This document shows positions 22,534-34,499 of a stretch of 64,000 nucleotides of DNA, one piece after another. A program made the translations under genes and the position numbers. Location of the stretch: positions 334,425,953 to 334,489,952 of the forward strand of contig NC_085140.1 in the NCBI RefSeq assembly GCF_024139115.2, in the 5' to 3' direction. The notes under the pieces were generated by a model. That model was not told where the DNA came from, did no database searches, and worked only from the letters and a program-made list of their open reading frames with translations. Every line of letters starts with the position of its first letter. Positions within the stretch are counted from its first letter, which is position 1. This DNA comes from Armigeres subalbatus (taxonomy: Eukaryota; Arthropoda; Insecta; Diptera; Culicidae).

Positions 22534-23730
22534 GAAGAACTCATTTATTTAGTCTACATCCAAACAGATAACACTGAATCAACAATTTGACGCCACAATA
22601 CACGGTTCAAGGCCGCATCTCTCCATCCTCGAATACGCCCCACGCTCACCAAGTTGTTTTGCACCTGGTCTGCCCATCTCGCTCGCTGTGCTTCACGCCG
22701 TCTCGTATCTGTCGGATCGGAAGCAAACACCATCTTTGTAGGGTTGCTGTTCGGCATTCTTGCAACATGCGCTGCCCATCTTGCCCTTCCGATTTTAGCT
22801 ACCTTCTGGATATTGGGTTCGCCGTAAAGCGGGGCGAGATCGTGGTTCATTCTTCACCGCCACACACCGTCTTCTTGCACACCGCCAAAGATGGCCCTAA
22901 GCATCCGTCTCTCGAATACTCCGAGTGCCTGTAAGTCCTTCTCGAGCATTGTCCATGTTTTATGTCCGTAGAGGATTACCGGTATTATTAGCATCTTGTA
23001 CATGACACATTTGGTGAGGTGGTGAATATTTTTTTAACGCAGTTTCTTCTGGAGCCCGTAGTACTTCCACAGATGATGCGCCGTCGTATTTCACGACTAA
23101 CGTTGTTGTCAGCCGTTAGCAAGGATCCGAGGTAGACGAATTCCTCGACCACCTAGAAGGTATCCCCGTCTATCCCAACACTGCTTCTCAGGCGGGCCCT
23201 GTTGCGCTCGGTTCCGCCCACAGGCATGTACTTTGTCTTTGACGCATTAACCACCAGTCCAACTTGTGTTGCTTCACGTTTCAGGCGGGTGTACAGTTCT
23301 GCCACCTTTGCAAATGTTCGGCCGACAATGTCCATGCCATCCGCGAAACATATAAATTGACTGGATCTGTTGAAAATCGTACCCCAGCTGTTACACCCGG
23401 CTCTCCGCATGACACCTTCTAGCGCAATGTTGAACAATAGGCACGAAAGTCCATCACCTTGTCTTAGTCTCCGGCGCGATTCGAACGAACTGGAGTGTTC
23501 GCCCGAAATCTTCACACAGTTTTGCACACCATCCATCGTTGCTTTGATCAGTCTGGTAAGCTTCCCAGGGAAGCTGTTCTCGTCTATAATTTTCCATAGC
23601 TCTACGCGGTCTATACTGTCGTATGCCGCCTTGAAATCAACGAACAGATGATGCGTTGGGACCTGGTATTCACGGCATTTTTGGAGGATTTGCCGTACAG
23701 TAAAGATCTGGTCCGTTGTCGAGAAGAACT
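22534..23730 (-). mobile_element. RTE-clade LINE, 5'-truncated, dead
   Basis: Minus-strand translation gives RTE-type reverse transcriptase: around 23650-23540 the segment following motif A, then RRLRQGDGLSCLLFNIALEG, QFICFADGMDIVGRT, and VVNASKTKYMPVGGTE (23536-23153). The C-terminus IGRARWAAHVARMPNSNP and RWADQVQNNL is at 22850-22554. The catalytic FADD reads FADG, and frameshifts separate the parts (about 23040-23150), so it is inactive. The 3' end has a short ATTTATTT tail (plus strand, about 22543). GAAGAACT occurs on both sides (22534-22541 and 23723-23730) and may be the target duplication, although the host minisatellite is itself rich in such words. Confidence 0.85.
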
Positions 23731-24740
23731 GCTTGAGAAATTTCTTGAAAAACTCGTGGAAAAACTTCTGGGAGAATTTTTAGATGAACTTCAGGAATAA
23801 CTTGAGGAATTTCTTGAGAAACAACAATAGAACGCGCTGAAGGGTTTTTTGGAGGTTTTCTTGAGGTAATATCTGGAAATATTTCCATACGAACTTCTGG
23901 CGAACCTTCCAAAGGAACTCCTGGAGGAATTTCCGATGGAACTCGTGGAGGAATTTCCTACGAATCTCTTGAAGGAATTTCCGAAGGAACTCTTGGAAGA
24001 ATTTCCTGAGTTCCTGGAGGATCTTGATGAACTTCTGTAGAAATTTCTGGGGGAACTCCTGAAGAAATTTCCAAAGGAACTTTGGCAGGAGTTTCTGAAG
24101 AAAATTTTGGAAGAATTTTTGAAGAAACTTGTTCAGGAAATTCTGGAGGACTTTCCAAAGAAGCTTCTTGAGAAAATTGCAACGAAATTTCTGGATAAAT
24201 TTCCGAAGGAACTTCTGGAGGAATTTTCGAAAAAAAATTTGGAAGAATTTTTCAGAGCAACGCATAGAAGATTTTTTTAAGGAAATTCTGAAGGGACTCT
24301 GGAAGGAATTTCTGAAGGAACTTTTTGAGGAATTTCCAAAGGGACTTTTGGAGGGTTTTTAAAGAAACTCCTGGAGGAATTTTCGAAGGAACTCCTGGAG
24401 TAAACTCTGGAGGGACTCTTGGAGCAGTTTTCGGAGGAGCTCCTGGAAGAACTTCCGAAGGAACTCCTGGAGAAATTTACGAAGGAATTTCGGGAGGAAT
24501 TTTTGAAGGAACTCTTGGAGCAATTTATGGAGAGGCTCCTGGAGGTATTTCCAGAGAAAATTCCAAAAGAACTCTTGGATCATTTTCCGGAGGAATGCCT
24601 GGAAGAGTTCCAGATAGAATTTGCGGAGGAATTTCCAAAGACGTTTCTGGAGGAATTTCCGATAAAATTCCTGAAAAACTTTTCAAAGGAATACCTTAAA
24701 ACATTTCGGATGAATTTTTGGTACAGTTCAGTAAATTAAA
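23731..24740. repeat. degenerate 24-bp-type minisatellite, right of RTE
   Basis: Continuation of the array at 21457-22533. Several frames of 74-161 codons on both strands are repeat artefacts rich in Leu, Phe, Glu and Lys or in Gly and Thr. Confidence 0.75.
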
Positions 24741-25870
24741 TCTTAACAAAGAAATGTCCAATGTATATAATTAGCCCACGTCGATCATTGTCGCCGTCTC
24801 TGACTGTATTCAAAGTGACGTCGTCACATCGATTACGCCACTGCCGACAATATTGTTATCTGCTCACAAGTTCACTAGAATATCACAAATTCTTCTAAGC
24901 TAAAGTTAAGTAACTCTGAAAAACTAAAAATCTAAGAATTCAAAATCCAGAAATCACGAGAATCAAAGAATTGCCATTTTTTTTTATATTTTTAGTGCAA
25001 AAACTCGAACGGATGTAATAACACAGCTGATCTATGACGGCTATAATGTGCATCAAATCCGATGTGATATTACAACTTTTTTTTTTGCTGTGCACCACTA
25101 CTGCACATGCCCAAGCTCACTGTAGTTAAAAACAAGAATAGGGAAAGCCATCGAGAGTGATAACCCATGCAAAAATATGTTTGGTTCAGTGGATCGCTTC
25201 ACAGTTTCTCTAGTAGACAATAGCGTAAGCAAAATTTTTGTCAAATTCGAATATCTAGTTCATTGTGTTATATTTGTGTTATATACTCGAAAAACAAATT
25301 ATAATCCATAATTTTACTCACTCATTGACGGGACCCTTAGGTTAGGTCCGTAGGGTCTATTCTAGTAGTTTTAGCAGTGATAAACTTATTTCAAATTAAA
25401 AAAAATCACTCAAATAAAGACCCAAAAAAAGAGCAAATCACAATTCAGTATGACCGTGTACACCCACCATAATCTTGTCGATTACGATGAGCAACAGTGG
25501 CAGAGATGGAATAAATCCTTGCCCAGCTCGCACGACCCAAGCTTCATTATATAAGGCTCTGTACGAAAAACTTAGAAAAGCGCTTCTATATGGCCTTTTT
25601 AAATGCGTCGCTCCCTTGGCGGCTCATGCCGATATGTTGATTATTCGTCGGGCGTCGAAACTCGAAGTGGGGGAAAAACAAGGGCAAGATTTGATTCGAC
25701 AACCTTTGCAAATAACCGCTTCTTGGAAATTGACATTCGCAGCAAGATTCCAGGAGAATTACGATCTGCACTATTTTTATTACGAATTACGTAGCTTTCT
25801 TGAACTAAGAACTTAATTTTTTATCCTCTTCGTGACCGATATGTGCTACCATTCAGAATCATTTACAAAG
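24741..25870. other. no gene recognised
   Basis: AT-rich DNA. A 113-codon plus-strand frame at 25475-25816 has mixed amino-acid composition but no recognisable domain and no supporting context. I do not call it a gene. Confidence 0.4.
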
Positions 25871-26012
25871 TCTAGACCATCATTTGAAAAGGGCGTAACA
25901 GACAAAATATATTCCTTCTGATTCTTCGTCTATGTTAATAGCTATATATGTGGACGAAGAATCGAGAGGAATAAATTTTGGCTGTTACGCCCTTGTCAAA
26001 TGTTGGTCTAGA
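25871..26012. mobile_element. 142-bp hairpin MITE
   Basis: Inverted arms of about 57 bp start TCTAGACCATCATTTGA on the left and TCTAGACCAACATTTGA on the complemented right. The shared core includes AAGGGCGTAACAG and GATTCTTCGTC. The centre is about 25 AT-rich bases. Flanks show no obvious duplication. The size would also suit a long precursor hairpin RNA. Confidence 0.75.
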
Positions 26013-26221
26013 AGTAATCTTAGCAAGTCTTGACTATTGTGCTCTTCGAGCTGATGTTGATGAGCTTCAGTTATAATACATATAATATAATTTCGTTCCA
26101 CGCCGTCCCAAACCGAGTATGCATATTACTTTATCTCTGTTGTCTAATAACTAGTTCAAACTATCCATGGTTTAGGTTTAATTATGGACAGTAGACTGGC
26201 CCAGGAAACAAAAAGTTGACT

Positions 26222-26324
26222 AATTCCACGGGGCACCCCCCAGGATTGTGTCTTTGGGTGAGAAATTTTCAGAGATTCATTTTATCACCCAAAGACACAA
26301 TCCTGGGGGGTGCCCCGTGGAATT
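26222..26324. repeat. perfect 40-bp inverted duplication of an RT motif
   Basis: Arms 26222-26261 and 26285-26324 are exact complements over 40 bp with a 23-base spacer. The right arm is in the reading direction of a Jockey reverse transcriptase and encodes the GVPRG version of the conserved GVPQG motif. The left arm is an inverted copy of it. There is not one mismatch, so the duplication is recent or maintained. Confidence 0.9.
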
Positions 26325-26600
26325 CGACAACATTTTTTTCTCCCCATACTAAGCTGGGCCAGTCTAATGGACAGCAATGGATTCGACGAATATGTCAGTA
26401 CGATAACAACAAAGGCATTCGTGGTACTGGGATTTATGTGTTACAACACTAGTGCTGTCACCACAGATGTTCACACTCTTAAGAATGCAGCTGTATGATC
26501 GTTTGCTGCACAACTCAAATCATTCGCATGGAGGTGGTTCAACGCAACTTCCGTGCAACGACCTAGACTATTGGACATTTACAGCCTCTGTAGATTTAAA
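26285..26600 (+). pseudogene. Jockey RT remnant, rearranged
   Basis: After the GVPRG arm, a deletion brings in FDEYVSTITTKAFVVLGFM and TSAVTTDVHTLK, matching the thumb region of the Jockey copy at 5828-6895 (EHISTTTAKAFAILGLM, FSDFHCLRTL). A frameshifted RLLDIYSLCRF-like end follows near 26565-26600. Only about 100 codons survive. Confidence 0.6.
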
Positions 26601-26609
26601 ACCATTAGG

Positions 26610-29600
26610 TTCCCGCATTTTTCGGGTAATTCTTTGGTATTTTGAGAAATTTAACAAGAAATTTAGATTTCGGTAACGGCAGCGTCACATGGCGGCACAA
26701 ACCCCTATTGAAATATTGAACGGTCAATGTGTCCCTACTTGGCTAATTTCCTAGCAAAAAAGGGCAAATAACCTAACACTGATCACTTCAAATCGCCCAT
26801 TAGTCTTCTTCCACATCGATGACGCGGACCGAAAATACCTTCTTCCCAGGTCTTTTCCAAACAGAAGAGGTGCTAAAACCATCGATATACAAATTTGCCA
26901 TTCTCGGCTTTGTGTGCCGCCGACCAGATACCGACCTAAGGACGGTCTCCATTCCGCTACTATTGCTGGAGAGAAGGGATGGACGACGGACCTGCTCGTC
27001 CCCATTCAAGTGCAAATATAGCTCTATATTGGTATTTATTTACCCCATTCGGTAAACGGTGGCGGATGATGAGACCACGTTCAATGCGTAAATTATGGAT
27101 GCAAGCGAAAATAAAAGAAGAAGAGATGATCCCCAGTGACGTTGCCGTCACCAGACGACCAGAGGATGGGGATAAACCACTCTGCTAAAACAAACAAACA
27201 GCTACGCTTATTCAAAGATCATTGAAGATTGCATATTTAAAGCGATGTCCTGTCTCTTGTGTGGAGCTTTGAGCAGCATGAGGGAGTTGGGAGAGTTACA
27301 AAGCCAAAGCAGTTTTCCACATATTTCGATCTGGCTGGTATCACATCGTTGTCGTATGGAGTGGTTTTTAAAGATGGATGGCTGTCTTCGGTGATAAAGA
27401 TAAACAACGCGGCACTTTGTCACGCGCGAGCGAATACGCTAAGAGAAGAATGAATTCTGTCATCAAAAGAAAAAGTAGAATCATGAAAAAAAATTCACAG
27501 CGAGGTATGGGATGCAGCTCTCAAAATAATTTTCAAAATTTCAAAATGATATTTATTTACAAATAATTTATAGCATGAGGTTAGAAATTTGATTATCTAC
27601 ATTATACATATATTAATTTGATTGTTAATGACAATGAAGTTTTTTCTTGAAATGATTCCGGAGATGGTAGTACTTTTAATGTTTATTGAATTTCTAATCC
27701 CGCCTAATAAATCATTTTCAAAAAAATCTCTGTTTGTAATTTTTTAAATTATTTTCAATTCCATTGGCTATACCTAGCCGTGTTAAATTTCAGTGATTCT
27801 ACTTTTCCTCTGATGACAGCGTTCATCCACTTCTCCTCGCGTATGAGATTTGTAAACGCTTTGTCGGTGGTTCATTTCTTTGATTATGTATGAGGGTAGC
27901 ATGAACTGAACGATAAGCAGTTCATTTCTGAAATAAAAAGAGAACTCGTATACTGATAAGATTTATAGGAAGAACTGTAAGTTTCTTACTGTAGTGTAAC
28001 AGATATAACGTGCAAGGTGCAAGTTCTGAATATTGTATTTAACTGCAGTTCTTTTAATTGTGTCTTGATAAATACGCATTCACTTTTCTTTCTCTTGCAT
28101 CTCCCTTCCTCTGCTCTTTGTTGTTATAAAAGAAAAGCAAAACTACTCAACAAGCAAGGGCAGTTAAGTGTGGGCGTGGGCACCTAATGTCAAGTAATGT
28201 CATGTACAGATAAAAATAAGTTGTGATTTTAAATGTATTTTCATGCACAGCGGTTCAGGACCAAGCGAGTCCCGGAAAGTTAAATCGAAATAAATATAAA
28301 CGGTGCTTACTTGTAAAATTCAATTAAATTTAATAGAATATGGAATATTAATTCGTTTGATGGGATAAGCTGCAATCTAACACGTCGTTGAATTTTCAAA
28401 ATTATTTGCTGTGTGTTTACAAAAGATGTGTAAAATTCACCTAACTTTTGGTTAGTTACTATTTAAAATTAAATACATTTTACCTCATATTTAGTGAATT
28501 TTACTTAATTTCAAACTAAACCCCAGGTTTGAGTGAAGAGTACCTAATATAAGGTACCTTTTTCTAACCGTGTATTATTATTTTCCATAGGATACTTTGT
28601 TGTAGAACTCAAAACTACTCGAGAATGGAATGGACTTCACACGACCAACCTAATCTTAATTGTAAATCAAACTTCATTCCAGCAACTATCTTACATAATC
28701 GTTTCAGACCTGTCAGGACAGGAAAACGTAATGAGACACGTCTTGGGAATAATTCCTACATTGAAATGGAAAATTTCCCCCTCGCTTTCGTTCACAATCG
28801 ACCTCGTCGTAGCGTAAAACTTAACCCAACCAGAGAGGAGCAGCATACCGAACCATGCAAACACGTTGAGTGAAATAGATTTCGGGACAACCGCATTGCT
28901 CACCACCGCATGCAGTGCACCCACAACAACGGTAGCTACTGTGAGTGAATGCCGAGCGAGCGAGCGTGAGGTGTCGGTGCAACAACAATTTTGGAAACAA
29001 ACACCGTCAACACCGTAGATAAACGTACCCCGGGAAGGTGAGCGGAATAGTTAATGCCGAGTCAGCCCAGCTCCTGTGAGTCGGGGTCTTTCTTTTTTTT
29101 TGGAAACTATATGCAATGGGTTGACGCCGCAAACGAGGCGGGCTGCATGGGGAGGAAATGTAAATTGGATGCATGTAATTCAAGTTTTTCATTGTTGATG
29201 CCGGCACTGTGCGCTGTCGTCGTAGATGAAAACAAATTGAAAGTTTGGCTACGGAATTTGAATATCGTTTTCGTGTATGCATTGGGATGCATTCGGGGTG
29301 TGACGGAAATCTATGCTGTCTAATTTGTTGATTCATGCATAATTGTGGGGTGATATAAAATGCACCCATGGGGAATAATCAAAGTAGTAGTAATTTGGAT
29401 TCAATTGTGAATCACCTTAAAGTGAAATGATGTTTTACTGAATGGAAAATTGTTTCGTACCTTTGTTTCTTGTAAAAGTATGAGATACACTTATAGGACC
29501 ATAATCCCCCTTCAGGCATACCTGGGGATTTTTCGGTGCAATGAAAGCGAGAAAATACATACCTCGAAGGTGTGTACACAATCGGGTTGTTTGTTCGACA

Positions 29601-30690
29601 AAGGCAAGTTAAGTTTGACTTGTTCTCAAGAAGTTATTGTTACTGTTATTTGCTTTGAAATTTAATTTAATGATAGACTGCAGGGTGGAATACCAAATGC
29701 CAGAAGTCGAACCGCAGAACGGCAGTCAATATTTCCTAAATAAACACCAACTGCCTGGCTGTAGCAAAGGGGTGGTCGAAGGTAAGATAGTAAAAAAACG
29801 AAGAGGCCTGTTTCAAGTGGATTGTGTCCCTTTTTACATTTTTGTTTCGTCATGAAAATCAAGGAACTCACGAGAAGTGCGGATTCTGGAAGTGAACGCA
29901 CATCGTACGTAAGCCCTTCATCTCTTACCGCCCGAGGAGAGCACGCATAAAACTGAGCAAATAAACACAATAAAATTTAATATCTTTGAAAATATTTATT
30001 CTAGCTTCAATCCTCTTTTCTGGACGCACATTTCGGAGAGGAAAACTTCTCCAGACGCCAACGTGTTGGACTGAATATTTCTGTCAATCAAATCATTCTT
30101 TCTTCTGCTACCCGGAGGCTGATAGGGCAGGACTGAACATTTAAATTTTCTTCAACAAAGATGATGAGCAACAAAAAACGCCAGGAAAACTGCAATAACA
30201 TAATAATTATGAAGGAATGATGTGAACAATGGAGTTTCCAGTACGAAACACCGCCGAGCTGCCCTTATGGTTGCATGATGGTTGAGACAAATGAGAGATA
30301 CACCTTTATGTTTGAACATTCACATTAAAAAAGTCCAACCCCGTACTGCTTCTAGAATTTTTGAGAAGAGTTTCAAAAATTTCTCCGTATGGTGCGAATA
30401 TTTTTAAATATCATCTTTCTTCTACATGCAACATTAAAACGCCAATAGCTATCGATTTTCGATGTGAAACTTTTGGGGGCTTAATGCATTTATTAAGTCA
30501 TCAACCACACTGAGATGGTCACTACTGTTACTGTTATAAGGAAATGAAACGATGGTAAGTTCGATTTCAATTGCTACTGAAAACCGATAAAGCCATTGGT
30601 TATTTACGATTTCCTTAGGATAGGATTTCCTATATGCCATTGCGTGGATTTTCGCTATCTCTTTCCCACGTATTAAAAAGTAGAAACCAA
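26610..30690. other. no gene recognised
   Basis: No domain-bearing frame is present over about 4 kb. The parts 26800-27190 and 28620-29060 are less AT-rich and may be single-copy non-coding sequence. A TATAAAAG at 28125-28132 is followed by GGCAGTTAAG near 28160, and a donor-like AAGGTGAGC lies at 29034-29042. Neither is enough to define a gene. Confidence 0.4.
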
Positions 30691-30698
30691 CAAGACCA

Positions 30699-31273
30699 CT
30701 ACCTGTTAAATTTAACGAATCTATGACAAAAGGTCGAAAGACAAAAAGTCTAAAAGACAAAAGGTCGAAAGAGACGAAAGGTCGACAAGAACAAAAGGTT
30801 GAAAAGATCAAAAGTTCGAAAGGGACCAAAGGTTAATCAAGAACAAATTGATAACAAGTTTGTCGTATTCCAAAAGAATTTGTGAAATGCATTAAACTTC
30901 AAGCAAAAGTGGAACACTTATTTCATCAATCAAAGTTGAAGAATGGGCAATTTTCAAAGAAGGAGAAATTACATACTAACAATATTGAGAATATCTGGTT
31001 CTGTTTGAGATAAATAAGATTGTTGATTTATAAAAAAAATAAGCTTGTATTGTGCGAGATTTATTCTCTTCTTTCCCGTTTCTAGTCTATTACGACATTT
31101 TGTTCTTTTCGACATTTTGACTCTTTCGACCTTTTGTCCCGCTTGACCTTTTGTCCTTTTCGACCTTTTGTCCTCTTTGACCATTTGTCCCTTCGACCTT
31201 TTTTCTTTCGACTTTTTGTCCTTTCGACCCTTTCGCTTTCGACCTTCTGTCCCTAACCCAAATTTAACAAGTA
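30699..31273. mobile_element. fold-back element with AAAGGTCGAAAG repeat arms
   Basis: The left end CTACCTGTTAAATTT (30699-30713) is mirrored by the complemented right end CTACTTGTTAAATTT (31260-31274). Inside, the left arm (30720-30833) has tandem GACAAAAGGTCGAAA-like units, and the right arm (31090-31255) has the same units inverted. The centre is about 250 bp of AT-rich sequence. The core GGTCGAAAG resembles the GGCCGAAAG core of the element at 20158-21456, but the repeat length and tips differ. Confidence 0.75.
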
Positions 31274-32096
31274 GGGTAAGACGGTATAATGCGCCCCACC
31301 TGGCCAAAACGCGCCCCTTTGATTTCTAGAAAACTATAACTAATTAAGGGTCAAAATCAGTTAGTACCTATAAGTATTTGTAAACCCATCATACTATGTG
31401 AATGTGGAAGTATTTTTATATTACACAATGAAAATAATAGCAAAATACAAAAAGTTACAGTTTTGATGTAACTTTTTATGTTTGTTAGCTCAACATTCTG
31501 GAGCGACTCTGGCATACTGTCCCCAAAACTTGCACTGGAACACTCAGTTGGGCAACAAAATAACTTTCCTCAGTGGTTAATATGATATAAAATTGCTTCC
31601 ATCTACAAAAATGTAACGATTTTCGAAAACATGTTTCACTGGCCAAAACGCCCCAGTGTAGGCAGGACGATATGCCCTTACCAACTGGACACAAGCGCAG
31701 CGAGCCTGCAGCAGTTCCTTCCAAATTGTATGGAAAATATTGAAATGTCATTCACACCTGCTTAAATGGACCTATGTTGGTTTTTTAATGTCAAGCGCAT
31801 AAGGATTTGTAACCTTTTTATTATGGGATTGATAAAATACTAATGAAGGGCTATGAAACGTCTTTGGCTAAGGTGGGGCGTATTGCCCAGGCACTTGTTG
31901 AAATCCATTTTTTCGCGACTTTTCAAAAAAGCTTTATTACGTGTTATTTGTAATATTTTTATATGACTACTCACGGGCAATGCATTTGCGACTTCCTGGA
32001 CTACCAAATAACACAAAGTTTGCATAAATTGCGTTGAAAAGTAAAAAGTTATCAAGAGGATGCCTTAGGGGGGGCATATTATACCGTCTTACCCTA
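31272..32096. mobile_element. TA-flanked MITE, GGGTAAGACGG type
   Basis: The body 31274-32094 (821 bp) is flanked by TA. The left tip GGGTAAGACGGTATAATG is matched by the complemented right tip GGGTAAGACGGTATAATA, followed by C-rich runs on both sides. Further internal echoes include GGCCAAAACGCCCC and GGGGCGTATTGCCC. No transposase is encoded. TA duplication fits Tc1/mariner-type mobilisation. Confidence 0.8.
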
Positions 32097-32109
32097 TACT
32101 TTATCCGTA

Positions 32110-32330
32110 TAGGCAAACTGTACCGGTTTTGGCCATGTTCCTTATTTGGCCAATTTTGCGAATAACTCCAAAAATAAACCAATTCGCAAGGGTTTTATTA
32201 GTTCCAACAAGAGATATATCCCTCATGCTTCAACGCTGCTTTGAACTGATCGATTATTTTGAAAAATATGTATTTTTCAGGGTTGGCCAAATTAGGCACT
32301 AAGTTCGCCAAAACCGGTGCACTTCCCCTA
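32110..32330. mobile_element. small TA-flanked MITE, ACCGGTTTTGGC type
   Basis: The left end GGCAAACTGTACCGGTTTTG and the complemented right end GGGGAAGTGCACCGGTTTTG share ACCGGTTTTGGC at the same distance from a TA. The flanks TTATCCG and CGGATAA are also inverted, so the true tips may lie about 10 bp further out. It abuts the preceding MITE. Confidence 0.6.
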
Positions 32331-32821
32331 CGGATAAAAGATATTGTACCGCTCATAATAAAATCTACTCCTCCGCTTATTTATAATCGCTGCAAAATAT
32401 GAGCGCCAGATAGTCGACTAAGAAAAACATACCTCCAGACAAGAAGCTACTTTGATATTTTTGAAAATTCGGCCGTCACGTGGTGAATTGTGGCGATGAA
32501 TACTTTGATAGCACGTGCTATTTGTACTGCGGATAAATTTCCTCACATCTATGAAAGCCTTGGAAAATGATCACAAAAGTTGTCATTTTGTTGCAAGGCA
32601 CAATAAATATGGAAGTATTATATTGCTTGCACTCGTGGCTCACCTCGTAAGAAAGCTGGGATTGACTGGCTGCAAATGTGTATTTTAAACGATGACTGCT
32701 ATGATCCGTCATATGACTGATGTATTTTAGGCTTGTCCAAAGTATTGGCCTATTAATGGCAAATATCTCCTCTTTTCGCTTAAAAAAATTTTGTCAGGAA
32801 AAAAATATTATGTAGATATAA
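32331..32821. other. no gene recognised
   Basis: AT-rich spacer between two MITEs with short frames only. Confidence 0.4.
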
Positions 32822-33073
32822 TAAGGCCGATACAAATATTTAAAATCCATTTTGTCTCCCCCCCCCCTCGGATTTTTTTGACAAAAAATGATAATTTTAG
32901 GGGGCAACAAAATAAAATTCGGATAATTTTGTGGATTTTCAAAACATTCTTTAACAAATCCGAGGAGTTTTTTGATTTTTTTCATTTTAATATTTATTTT
33001 TTATTATCCCCCCCCCTTGACCTTTCGGAGACTAGTAGGACAAAAAGCCAATTAAATATTTGTAACGGCCTAA
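32822..33073. mobile_element. Harbinger-like MITE with TAA target duplication
   Basis: The body 32825-33070 begins GGCCGATACAAATATTTAA and ends in the complement of GGCCGTTACAAATATTTAA. TAA is repeated on both sides (32822-32824 and 33071-33073). A 3-bp TWA duplication and a tip beginning GGCC are typical of PIF/Harbinger elements. Long C runs (about 32860 and 33008) and AT-rich filler make up the interior. Confidence 0.7.
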
Positions 33074-33596
33074 GTAACTTTCTCGCCATGATACAAAGGT
33101 ATTTTACAGCAAACGGAATATTATTGTACTGCGAGCGTCTCATTTTGTAATCGAAAAACATTTTGGATACACCAAACTTTCAGATTCAACCTCACTTCTT
33201 GTTCAACCTTCACTTCCTTCGACCATCTTAAAGGAGGAAATTCTAACGTGTGATGACATACCACTGCGCAGGACATTGCTAACCATGGAGAGGAAGGATC
33301 TCTTTAATGCGAGTGTCCCATCACGCAAAATTGTGATCATTCCTAGTCATAATAACATCATTCTTCTCGTGAACATCCCATCAAGCATTATTGTGATCCA
33401 TTAATAGCTACACCAATCAAACTCTTTTTCCTTTCTTCATTTATTTGTTAGGCACTCTGTGTTACTTAACCGCTACTGTGTCGAGATCTACTCCCGAGCA
33501 GAAGAAATTGGCTCGATAATACCTAATTCTATGAACTTGCTTAGTTATGAACTAGCTCTGCATAAAAGGTAAAATAGAGGAGTAATACCAACAATT
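33074..33596. other. no gene recognised
   Basis: AT-rich sequence. A phrase like CATCAAGCATTATTGTGATC is near-repeated around 33320 and 33375. Nothing else is recognised. Confidence 0.35.
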
Positions 33597-34144
33597 TACA
33601 GGGTTAGGCAAAATGATTGAGATAGGCAAAATTTGGCCCAAATTCAAATCCTTATAACTTTTGAAAAATTGATGAAATTGGACAAAACCGGAAGCATTCG
33701 ACGGCAAATTTAGTCAAGATTTAGGAACATGTGCGGTCACGAATACTGGCCACCGGACACCGGAGATGTTACGGATTTTAGGAGGCCATGTCAAACACAC
33801 ATTTTTTCTGACGCTCGTATTTTTGTGTGGTTTGAAGTTACATCGATAAACACTATTTTCCTAGAAACTAGATCTTATTGAAAATTGAATGCGGGCTGTT
33901 GCGCTAAGATCCGTTGAAAAATATCCGAGATATGGCCATTTCAGTGAACCTGGTTCCGGATACTATGGTCAATTATGTATATCCTTCCAATCACGTATAT
34001 ATTATCCGGTACCATATCAATATTGATATCAAACTTCAAGATTTGTCATGGAGATGCTTCAGGAAGCATATGCAGGACGATCAGTTGCTCTAACCACTCT
34101 GTAGTAGGTTCCAGATGCCCCGGGGGAAGTGGCCAATTTAAAAA

Positions 34145-34440
34145 ACGCCTCCACCACCACCTCCATTGGCTTCCATCTGCACCCCACCATAAACAGTCCG
34201 AAACACCTTTCATTCAGAAACTCCAAGGGCGCGTTGGTCCTTCGCCAGCAACATCCAACTTTCGTGGCCATAGAGGCCGACCAGTCTAATGAGCGTTTTG
34301 TAGATGGTCAAATTCGTGCGGCGGCGAACTCTATTCGACAGGAGAGTCCAAAAGCATCTCCATGCAAAACCTTGAACTTTGATAATGAGTATTGAGTATT
34401 TGATATGGTTTCGAACATTTCGCAAATTGGCCACTTCCCC
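34145..34440 (-). pseudogene. RTE-clade RT fragment captured in the fold-back
   Basis: Minus-strand translation (34434-34210) includes RRTNLTIYKTLIRLVGLYGHESW followed by AKDQRALGVSE. This is the RTE thumb region that reads LALYTTLILPVALYGHETW in the copy at 54340-55055. Only about 60-70 codons remain. It lies inside the fold-back and not in the arms. Confidence 0.65.
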
Positions 34441-34499
34441 AAGACACCTGGAACCTACTACTAGTGGTCATGACAGCTGCTGGTTCTAAAATGCATTAA

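Noticed and set aside
25475..25816. 113-codon plus-strand frame
   Set aside because: Composition is plausible, but there is no recognisable domain and no promoter or splice context. It could not be separated from chance.
28125..28170. TATAAAAG promoter near 28125
   Set aside because: The initiator candidate is about 37 bp away and weak, and no exon follows. A single TATA match in AT-rich DNA is expected by chance.
30449..30829. 126-codon minus frame rich in Phe, Leu and Ser
   Set aside because: Most of it is the translated GGTCGAAAG repeat arm of the fold-back at 30699-31273.
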